Source: Wenzhouxiangella sp. XN201
GTDB lineage: Bacteria; Pseudomonadota; Gammaproteobacteria; Xanthomonadales; Wenzhouxiangellaceae
DNA: 64,000 bases
Assembly (NCBI RefSeq): GCF_011008905.1
Contig: NZ_JAAIVI010000017.1
Location: 372,001 to 436,000, forward strand
Direction: 5' to 3'
A model generated the notes under the pieces. The model saw nothing but the letters and a program-made list of their open reading frames with translations, ran no database searches and was not told the DNA's origin. The translations under genes and the position numbers were made by a program. Shown piece by piece: positions 57,959-64,000 of the stretch; the first letter of the stretch is position 1, and each line of letters opens with the position of its first letter.

Positions 57959-59115
57959 GCCGTGCTGATGCGCCCGGCATAAATCAGCGCGCGTTCGCCG
58001 TCCTCGGCCACGGCCGACAGCGCCAGCCAGGGATCGGTCCCGGGAGGCAAGGGCAGGCTGAGGGAAAAGCCGCTGCGGGCCAGTTCGGGCCGGCCAAGCA
58101 CCTCGGCCACGCGCGGCGTCGGCTCGCTTGCCTCCTGTTGGATAACCCGGTCGTTGAGGCGGACTTCGACGTGGGCCAGGCCGATCTCGTCAAGCGAACC
58201 GGCCCAGCCCTTGAGCCAGAGCGTGCCGGCGGCCTGATCGACTTCGAGCTCGTCGAGCCAGCCGCGGGTGCCGCACCTGAATTCCGCCAGCGGCGACAGG
58301 TCCGGTCCGTGAACTCCGGTGACGACGTAGACGTCCTGTTCGTGGGCGAGCAGGCGGCGCAGGCGACGCACCCGTGCGTGCTCACCGATTGTCTCGGTAA
58401 TGACCGACTTTACGTAGTCGGCCGTCACGAAGGTGGTGCCGTAGATGGCCGGGTCGAGCCCGTCGTTCTCGCTGCCGGCGATGTAGAGCATCCCGTTGTC
58501 GCCGACTGCCATATCGGGCGGCAGCAGCGCTTCGTCGTGCACGCTGAAACACAGCACGCCGCCGGGCGAGAGCGATTTGGCCAGGCGCTCGAGCCAGCTT
58601 CGGAACAGCGCGTCGGGCAGGTGCGAGAACAGCGAGGCGACCCAGATCATGTCGAAGTGCCGGCCGGGCGCGAAGTCGGCCGGGTCAGGTCCGGAAGGCA
58701 GGGTGTGGACGCCGTAGCGCTCGCCCACCCAGGCCAGGGCGTCGGCCTGAATCTCGGAAGCGTACAGGTGCTCACGCGGCAGGCTGTGGACCAGAAAGCG
58801 CAGCAGGCGGCCGAAGCCACAGGCGAAGTCCAGGAAGTCGATCTCTGTCGGCGCATCGAACAGGCGTTCGATCAGCTGGCGCACCACCTGGTATTGCTGC
58901 ATGGCCACGCTGAAGTACTGGCTGACGGCCCGGTTGACATCGCCGTGGGCGCGCAGCGAATGCCCGAGCATCTGGCAGTCGGGATGGATGTCGGTATCGA
59001 TGGCCGTCGGCGCGGTCGCCTCGTCCATCCAGCGGCAGTGGGCAAGCAGGGTCGCCGCCAGGCATTCTTCGGCCAGAGCGCTGCGAACCGGTTCGGAATA
59101 CGGGTGCTCAGACAT
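57955..59115 (-). CDS. Class I SAM-dependent methyltransferase with C-terminal beta domain
   Basis: A 386-aa protein. Residues about 80-220 form a Rossmann-fold methyltransferase: FLDFACGFGRLLRFL is motif I, with MIWVASLFSHL and LSPGGVLCFSVHD further on. The last 105 residues (about 280-386) look like a beta-sandwich module (LWLKGWAGSLDEIGLAHVEV) of the kind attached to glycan-modifying enzymes. Substrate unknown; by context it may methylate the product modified by the MBOAT pair. It ends four bases inside the MBOAT start and follows the acyltransferase by 15 bp. Confidence 0.82.
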   Translation of the reverse strand: MSEHPYSEPVRSALAEECLAATLLAHCRWMDEATAPTAIDTDIHPDCQMLGHSLRAHGDVNRAVSQYFSVAMQQYQVVRQLIERLFDAPTEIDFLDFACGFGRLLRFLVHSLPREHLYASEIQADALAWVGERYGVHTLPSGPDPADFAPGRHFDMIWVASLFSHLPDALFRSWLERLAKSLSPGGVLCFSVHDEALLPPDMAVGDNGMLYIAGSENDGLDPAIYGTTFVTADYVKSVITETIGEHARVRRLRRLLAHEQDVYVVTGVHGPDLSPLAEFRCGTRGWLDELEVDQAAGTLWLKGWAGSLDEIGLAHVEVRLNDRVIQQEASEPTPRVAEVLGRPELARSGFSLSLPLPPGTDPWLALSAVAEDGERALIYAGRISTA

Positions 59116-59130
59116 GGCCCTGGCCCTGTG

Positions 59131-60063
59131 TCAGTCCAGCGGGTCGGAATGACGCGGCATGCTATCACCTCCGGGCGGTGCCGGCGGCTGATCCGCTTCG
59201 GCAGCGCGCGGCGGGTAGAGCCCTTCGATGCCGTGCCACAGCAGCCACTGGCCGGGATCAGCCTCGATGACGGCCTGCATGCGCGCGGCCAATTGCGTAC
59301 CGAGTCCGTCGTTGCCGGGCAGGGCTTCGATGGCCAGGCGGCTGCGTCCGCTTTGTCGATCGACCCGCACGTGGAAGAATATGGTTCGCGCGCCGGACTG
59401 CTCGATCAGTCGGGTCCCGCCCGCGCGCAGCCCCAGCTGTGCCCGCCCGATTTCGAGCTGCCAGCGTCCCTCGAGATCAGGGGCGTCGAACAGGATCACC
59501 GGCGTGGCGTCGCCCTGCTCGAGGGTGCGGGCAATCTCTTGCCGGGCACCGCCGGTGGTGATGGCCCCGGCCGGGCACAGGCGCTCGATCAGGCGTGTGC
59601 GCAGTCGATACCAGGCCAGCAGGATCGGCCGGCCCGGCAGGTCGCCGCGCGCCACTGGCCGGAAGACGAAACGCGGCGACAAACCGGCCTCGCGCAGGTG
59701 CCAGAGCACGCCCGTGCCGATGCCGTAGTGCAGGCTGGCCGCCACGAAGCCGGGACGGTCCGGCCAGTTGCCCTCGACGTCGAGCCGCGGCGACAGGCCC
59801 AGTTTCAGTCGCCAGGTCTCGGCGGCTTCCATCAGCGTGGTCCAGGCCCAGGTCTGGGGCAGTTCGCCGGCCCGGCCGTAAAAATGCCGGGCACTGCGGC
59901 GGGCCGACGGGTAGCGTCCGGGAAACAGCCCCGGCCAGGCCGCCAGTCGCCAGAACAGCGACTTGGTCAGGCGAGCCGGCAGCAGCGCGCCGAACAGTGG
60001 CAGCACGAAGGCCGTGAACAGGTCGGTGATCTGGCAGTGAAGCCAACGCAGCACGCCCATCAT
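59131..60063 (-). CDS. Lipid A acyltransferase-like protein (LpxL/HtrB type)
   Basis: A 310-aa protein of the LPLAT superfamily. It shows GFVAASLHYGIGTGVLWHL in the place of HX4(D/E), SPRFVFRPVA, PVILFDAPDLEG and, near the C-terminus, LLWHGIEGLYPPR. The N-terminus has a membrane-association segment, as in HtrB. The motif is degenerate (H then G-I-G instead of HxxNWE), so catalysis is uncertain. Start candidates are ATG 60063 (overlapping the prmA stop as ATGA), 60060 and 60081. I chose the overlapping one. It may acylate lipid A or another lipid. Confidence 0.72.
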   Translation of the reverse strand: MMGVLRWLHCQITDLFTAFVLPLFGALLPARLTKSLFWRLAAWPGLFPGRYPSARRSARHFYGRAGELPQTWAWTTLMEAAETWRLKLGLSPRLDVEGNWPDRPGFVAASLHYGIGTGVLWHLREAGLSPRFVFRPVARGDLPGRPILLAWYRLRTRLIERLCPAGAITTGGARQEIARTLEQGDATPVILFDAPDLEGRWQLEIGRAQLGLRAGGTRLIEQSGARTIFFHVRVDRQSGRSRLAIEALPGNDGLGTQLAARMQAVIEADPGQWLLWHGIEGLYPPRAAEADQPPAPPGGDSMPRHSDPLD

Positions 60064-60986
60064 GTTGCCGAGGCTTCGCATCGGAAAACCAGCCGCACCC
60101 AGCCGTCTTGTTCGCTCATGTCCAGCGGTTGGCCGAGGCGCTGGTAGGCGGCGATGACGCCCTCGGCCTGTTCGGGCAGGATGCCGGAGAGCACCAGTTC
60201 GGCGCCCGGACGCAGGCATTGGATCAGCTGCGGCGCCAGTTCGACCAGGGGCGCGGCCAGGATATTGGCCAGCACCAGGTCGAAACGGCGCTGATTCGCA
60301 TCCTGCTGCTGGAAGGCCTCGGGCAGCAGGGTCTCGATTCGGCCGTCGAGCCGGTTACGCACGGCGTTGTCCTCGGTGGCGAGCAGGGCCTGGGCATCGT
60401 GATCGACGGCGACCAGGCGAGTGGCGCCCTTGAGCGCACAGGCAATCGCCAGCACGCCGGAGCCGCAGCCGAAATCGAGCGCGTCGCGGCCATCCAGTTC
60501 GAGCGAGTCGATCCATTCCAGGCACAGCGCGGTGGTCGGATGGGTGCCCGAGCCGAAGGCCAGTCCGGGATCGAGCCGGATCACCAGCGGCCAGTCCGGG
60601 TCGGGCTCGAGATGCGAGGGGCAGATCCAGAGGTTGCGGCCGAAACGCATCGGCTTGAATTGATCCATCCAGGCGCGCTCCCAGTCGCGCCCGGCCAGTT
60701 CGACGAATTGCAGGCTGGCCGCCGTTTGGTCCAGGCCGGCGTCGGCCAGTACGCCGGCAACAGTCGATCGATCGGCATCGGCCTCGAACAGCCCTTCGAC
60801 GATGGTCTGCGGCCAGATCGGTGTGCTGCCGGGCAGGGGTTCGTGCACCGGCACATCGGCGGCATCGAGCAGGGTCACGGCGTGGGCGCCTGCTTCCAGC
60901 AGCGCGGTTTCGGCCTCGTCGACCCGGGCTTCGTCCACGCTCACGCGCACCTGCAGCCAGTCGCCGTTGTCGCCGGTCACATTCAT
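60060..60986 (-). CDS. prmA: Ribosomal protein L11 methyltransferase
   Basis: A 308-aa PrmA. It trimethylates ribosomal protein L11. It has the N-terminal recognition domain (residues about 1-55) and a methyltransferase fold with DFGCGSGVLAIA (motif I, about residue 168), RLDPGLAFGSGTHPTT before it, and LANILAAPLVELAPQL (the NxxxxP-like motif). The start ATG at 60986 overlaps the rsmE stop by four bases. Confidence 0.95.
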   Translation of the reverse strand: MNVTGDNGDWLQVRVSVDEARVDEAETALLEAGAHAVTLLDAADVPVHEPLPGSTPIWPQTIVEGLFEADADRSTVAGVLADAGLDQTAASLQFVELAGRDWERAWMDQFKPMRFGRNLWICPSHLEPDPDWPLVIRLDPGLAFGSGTHPTTALCLEWIDSLELDGRDALDFGCGSGVLAIACALKGATRLVAVDHDAQALLATEDNAVRNRLDGRIETLLPEAFQQQDANQRRFDLVLANILAAPLVELAPQLIQCLRPGAELVLSGILPEQAEGVIAAYQRLGQPLDMSEQDGWVRLVFRCEASAT

Positions 60987-61714
60987 TGCCAGTCTCCGAA
61001 GCGGGCCTGGAGCGCGGCGATTACGGCCGGGCCGGCGGTTTCGCTGCGCAGGATCCGCGGGCCCAGGCGCAGGGCGATAAAGCCCTGTCTTGCCAGCCAC
61101 CGTGTCTCGGCCTCGCTCAGCCCGCCTTCGGGGCCGATCACGATCCGCACGGGTGTCGCCGAGGGATGTTTCAGTTGTGACAATCTTCGTTCGGCCTGCG
61201 GATCCAGAAACAGTGACAGGCCCTCGGAGACGGATAGATCGGTCAGGGACAGCGGCGTCTTGATCTCCGGCACGCGCACCCGGCCGCACTGTTCGCAGGC
61301 GGCCACGGCCACCTGTTGCCAATGGCGCAGCCGCTTGTCGGCGCGCTTTTCGTCCAGGCGCACTTCGGTGCGTTCGGTGAAGACCGGCTGGATCGCGGTC
61401 ACGCCCAGTTCGCAGGCCTTCTGGATGCACCAGTCCATGCGGTCGCCCCGGGCGATGGCCTGCACCAGGGTGATCGACAGTGGCGATTCGGTGTCCGCCT
61501 CCCGCGCCTGTTCGACCTGGAGTCGGCAGCGATCGCCCGGGCCGGTTTCCTCGATCGTTGCGGGATACTCCTTGCCGTCGCCGTTGAACAGCACGACGCC
61601 GTAGCCGGCCTTCAGGCGTAACACGCGCACCAGGTGCCGGGCCGGACCGGCTTCGAGTTCGATCGACCGGCCGACCGCCAGCGCTTGTTGGGTCCAGGCG
61701 CGAACCGTGCGCAT
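60983..61714 (-). CDS. rsmE: 16S rRNA (uracil(1498)-N(3))-methyltransferase
   Basis: A 243-aa RsmE of the SPOUT superfamily. The deep trefoil knot motifs are VIGPEGGLSEAE and LGPRILRSETA near the C-terminus. The N-terminal PUA-like domain begins MRTVRAW. It is first in the six-gene operon and is divergent from gspG with 89 bp between. Length is normal. Confidence 0.96.
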   Translation of the reverse strand: MRTVRAWTQQALAVGRSIELEAGPARHLVRVLRLKAGYGVVLFNGDGKEYPATIEETGPGDRCRLQVEQAREADTESPLSITLVQAIARGDRMDWCIQKACELGVTAIQPVFTERTEVRLDEKRADKRLRHWQQVAVAACEQCGRVRVPEIKTPLSLTDLSVSEGLSLFLDPQAERRLSQLKHPSATPVRIVIGPEGGLSEAETRWLARQGFIALRLGPRILRSETAGPAVIAALQARFGDWQ

Positions 61715-61803
61715 CAGGGCCGCCCGTTGCTTGCTGCCGGATCGATTGCGCGTATCATGAGCCGCGACGGGCTATAACGCATCGACATGGAACGGTTAAT
61801 CGA

Positions 61804-62232
61804 ATGAACAAGCGCGCTCACGGTGGTTTTTCACTGATCGAGATTCTGGTTGTGGTCGTCATTATCGGCATTCTGGCCGCGGTCGTGGTGCCGCGCGTCA
61901 TGGACGAACCCGACCGGGCACGAGTGACCAAGGCCAAGCAGGACATCCAGGCCCTGGTGACGGCACTCAACATGTACAAGCTCGACAACTATACCTACCC
62001 GTCCACCGAGCAGGGGCTGGAGGCACTGGTGCGCGAGCCCGCCGGTCAGCCGGAAGCGCCCAACTGGAAGCAGGGCGGCTATATCGAGCGCCTGATGAAA
62101 GACCCCTGGGGCAACGACTACCAGTATCTCAACCCCGGCGTGCACGGCGAGATCGACGTGTGGTCGTTCGGGGCCAACGGCACCTCCGGCGGCGAGGGCA
62201 TAAATGCTGAGATCGGCAACTGGCAAGACTGA
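61804..62232 (+). CDS. gspG: Type II secretion major pseudopilin GspG
   Basis: A 142-aa pseudopilin. The prepilin cleavage site is G|FSLIEILVVVVIIGILAA after a short basic leader (residues 1-8), with Glu at position 5 of the mature protein. The conserved YKLDNYTYPSTEQGLEALV and DPWGNDYQYLNPG (calcium-site region) are diagnostic. GspG forms the shaft of the type II pseudopilus. Upstream are rsmE and prmA, so no gspE or gspF precedes it in this window. It overlaps gspH by 29 bases. Confidence 0.96.
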   Translation: MNKRAHGGFSLIEILVVVVIIGILAAVVVPRVMDEPDRARVTKAKQDIQALVTALNMYKLDNYTYPSTEQGLEALVREPAGQPEAPNWKQGGYIERLMKDPWGNDYQYLNPGVHGEIDVWSFGANGTSGGEGINAEIGNWQD

Positions 62233-62713
62233 GGTATCCACCGGCTTCACGTTGATCGAGGTGTTGGTGGTGGTGGCGATTGCCGCCATCGTTGCCGCCC
62301 TGGTCGTGCTGCGCCTGGGCAACTGGCGTGCGCCGTCCGATCCCGATACCCAGGTGCAGCGTCTGGCTGCGCTGATCGAGCACCAGTGCGAACAGTCGAT
62401 GTTCCAGTCGCGCCCGCGCGGCATTCGCCTCGATGAAGCCGGCTACGACTTCTGGCAGTCGTCCGGCGAGGGCTGGGTACCGCTGCCTGACGAGGGCCTG
62501 GACCGGCCGCGAAGCTGGATCGGCGAGCCGCAGCTCGAGCTGGTGCTCGATGGCCATCGCGTGCCCCTGGGCGACTCGCCGCAAGCGCCCCAGATCGTCT
62601 GCCATCCACTCGGCGAGCTGAGCCCCTTCTCCCTCGATTTTCGCCTGCAGGGGCAGTCACTGGCGCTGATCGGTGAAGCGAGCGGACGCCTGGCGCTGGA
62701 GCGTGGGCGGTGA
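62204..62713 (+). CDS. gspH: Type II secretion minor pseudopilin GspH
   Basis: A 169-aa pseudopilin with cleavage site G|FTLIEVLVVVAI (after residue 14). The mature part is beta-rich, as in GspH. Overlap with gspG (29 bases) and gspI (4 bases) shows one coupled operon. The role is inferred from order and signature. Confidence 0.92.
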   Translation: MLRSATGKTEVSTGFTLIEVLVVVAIAAIVAALVVLRLGNWRAPSDPDTQVQRLAALIEHQCEQSMFQSRPRGIRLDEAGYDFWQSSGEGWVPLPDEGLDRPRSWIGEPQLELVLDGHRVPLGDSPQAPQIVCHPLGELSPFSLDFRLQGQSLALIGEASGRLALERGR

Positions 62714-63069
62714 AGTCGCGCCGCGGTTTCACGCTGCTGGAAGTGCTGGTCGCCCTGGTGGTGGTGGCCGTGGCGGTGGCCGCGCTGGGGCGTGCCGGCA
62801 GCCAGGTGCTCGACGGCCAGGCCGAAATGGAAGAGCGCAGCCTGGCGCTGTGGGTTGCCGACAATGCGCTGGCCGAACTGCGGCTGGAAAGCGGGGTGGC
62901 GACCGGGCGCCGCCAGGGCACAAGCGAAATGGGCGGCCGGACCTGGTACTGGGACATGCTGATCCAGCCGGCACCGGGTGAGGAACTGTTGCGTGTCGAT
63001 GTGGCCGTGCATTCAGACCAAGCGCGTTCAGAGCCGGTGACGCTACATACCGGTTTCATCGCGCCATGA
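62710..63069 (+). CDS. gspI: Type II secretion minor pseudopilin GspI
   Basis: A 119-aa pseudopilin with cleavage site G|FTLLEVLVALVVV. WVADNALAELRL is typical of GspI, one of the tip subunits. It overlaps gspH and gspJ by four bases each. Confidence 0.94.
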   Translation: MKSRRGFTLLEVLVALVVVAVAVAALGRAGSQVLDGQAEMEERSLALWVADNALAELRLESGVATGRRQGTSEMGGRTWYWDMLIQPAPGEELLRVDVAVHSDQARSEPVTLHTGFIAP

Positions 63070-63659
63070 CGGGCCGAATGCGAGGGGCCGGTGGCTATAC
63101 CCTGGTCGAGGTGCTGGTCGCCGTGGTCGTCTTCGGCATCCTGGCGGCCAGCGCCTATGTCGCCCTCGATGCCCTGGCCCGGGCGGCCGAAACGCATCGC
63201 GATCGCAGCGATGAATTTGCCGCGGTGCAGGTCGCCGTGGCCCGGCTCGACAACGATCTGCGTCAGCTGGCTGCCCGCCCGGCCCTGGCCCCGGGTGGCC
63301 GTCTGGAGCCCGCACTGGTCGGTGACGAGCGCGTACTCGCCGGCACACGCGCAGGCTGGGCCAATCCGGCCGGGCTGGACCGATCGACGCTGCAGCGCTT
63401 CGGCTGGCGACTGTCCGGCAGCGACCTGCAGCGCATCCACTGGCCGGTGACCGACCGCGCGCCCGGCAGCCGGTCGGTGACCGAGACCGTGCTGGCCGAT
63501 GTCACCGCCCTTCGATTCCGCTTTCGCGACGGCACGGGCAGTTGGCATTCCGGCTGGCCGCTGGAAGAGGCGGCCAGTGCCCGCTTGCCGACGGCCATCG
63601 AGACGGTCCTGGAAAGCCGGCGGTTCGGACGCATCCGGCGCGTGGTGGTGTTGCAATGA
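63066..63659 (+). CDS. gspJ: Type II secretion minor pseudopilin GspJ
   Basis: A 197-aa pseudopilin with cleavage site G|YTLVEVLVAVVVFGILAA. Conserved block: RLDNDLRQLAARP. It belongs to the GspI-J-K tip complex. It overlaps gspI and gspK by four bases. Confidence 0.94.
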   Translation: MTGRMRGAGGYTLVEVLVAVVVFGILAASAYVALDALARAAETHRDRSDEFAAVQVAVARLDNDLRQLAARPALAPGGRLEPALVGDERVLAGTRAGWANPAGLDRSTLQRFGWRLSGSDLQRIHWPVTDRAPGSRSVTETVLADVTALRFRFRDGTGSWHSGWPLEEAASARLPTAIETVLESRRFGRIRRVVVLQ

Positions 63660-64000
63660 GGGGGGGGCGTCGACAGCCAGGCCGACAGCGCGGCAGTGCG
63701 CTTTTGATCGCACTGGTAACGGCTGCGCTGGCGGCGGTAATCGCCACGGCCATGCTCGAACGCGGCCAGCGCTCGCTGGCCCGCGGTGAGGCCCTGCTGG
63801 CCTCGGAACGCGCCTGGCAGTACGCCCGCGGCATGGAACTTCTGGCCGGGAACAAGTTGCGTCAGGCCGTCGCCGAGGGGGCTGATCCCGGCGTTCTCGA
63901 CAACAGTTGGACGGTGCCTTTCGAGGTGCCCGGCGGCATGGTCCAGGGTCGCGTGGTCGACCAGGGCGGGCGCTTCAACCTCAATGCCCTGGGCCATCCC
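63656..64000 (+). CDS. gspK: Type II secretion minor pseudopilin GspK, 5' part
   Basis: The first 115 codons of GspK; the gene continues beyond the window. The N-terminus has a basic leader and then GSALLIALVTAALAAVIATAM, as in GspK, the tip protein. GRFNLNALGHP matches the GspK motif downstream. The second to fourth codons (AGG GGG GGG) contain a run of eight G at 63660-63667, a possible slippage site. It starts in the ATGA overlap with gspJ. Confidence 0.93.
   Translation, partial: MRGGRRQPGRQRGSALLIALVTAALAAVIATAMLERGQRSLARGEALLASERAWQYARGMELLAGNKLRQAVAEGADPGVLDNSWTVPFEVPGGMVQGRVVDQGGRFNLNALGHP

Overview
The window is high-GC, densely coded chromosomal DNA from a gammaproteobacterium. Three markers point to the Xanthomonadales/Wenzhouxiangella side of the class: a fused aspartokinase-diaminopimelate decarboxylase, a Clp-type CRP homologue that keeps the RES(L) pocket sequence, and a monothiol glutaredoxin-rhodanese fusion. 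This placement is an inference from gene content; there is no rRNA in the window. I saw no tRNA, rRNA, CRISPR array, integrase or transposase gene.

Layout. 0-6.4 kb: glutamate synthase (gltD partial, gltB) and a three-domain glutaredoxin. 6.4-7.4 kb: gene-free, repeat-rich. 7.4-15.3 kb: diheme cytochrome c, exonuclease III, a PAS-GGDEF-EAL protein, a DUF374 acyltransferase and an M16 peptidase. 15.3-21.2 kb: an exported msrB-msrA pair, a lipoprotein and parE. Between parE and the lipoprotein lies a 2.08-kb segment carrying only a membrane EAL protein, bounded by direct repeats of the parE 3' end. 21.3-29 kb: an Nmad3-type protein, a MASE1-GGDEF-EAL protein, a YciI-like protein, an NhaC antiporter coupled to a small TRAM-like protein, a CaCA exchanger and a DUF5694 protein. 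29-31.5 kb: a TetR regulator divergent from a three-gene operon (metallo-beta-lactamase fold, SnoaL, thioesterase), with a strong promoter and a perfect operator pair. 31.7-43.8 kb: radical SAM protein, Lon-like protease, tandem USP, OsmC with a divergent GATase1-AraC regulator, lysC-lysA fusion, PP2C-FHA pair, Clp/CRP and speD. 43.8-49 kb: a nested inverted-repeat block beside an SbcC/YhaN-like ATPase and its SbcD-like nuclease. 49-55.5 kb: ABC-F protein, YgjP peptidase, membrane pyrophosphatase, an ACT-like protein with 30 Glu-Pro repeats, and soluble pyrophosphatase. 55.5-61.7 kb: a tightly packed operon rsmE-prmA-acyltransferase-methyltransferase-MBOAT-SGNH. 61.8-64 kb: type II secretion pseudopilins gspG-H-I-J-K (gspK partial).

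Common themes are c-di-GMP (three GGDEF/EAL proteins plus a Clp-type CRP), envelope redox and repair, pyrophosphate and cation energetics, and envelope acylation. The least expected structures are the parE-3'-bounded EAL segment, the palindromic block next to an SbcCD-like pair, the Nmad3 gene beside parE, and two families of dispersed repeats.
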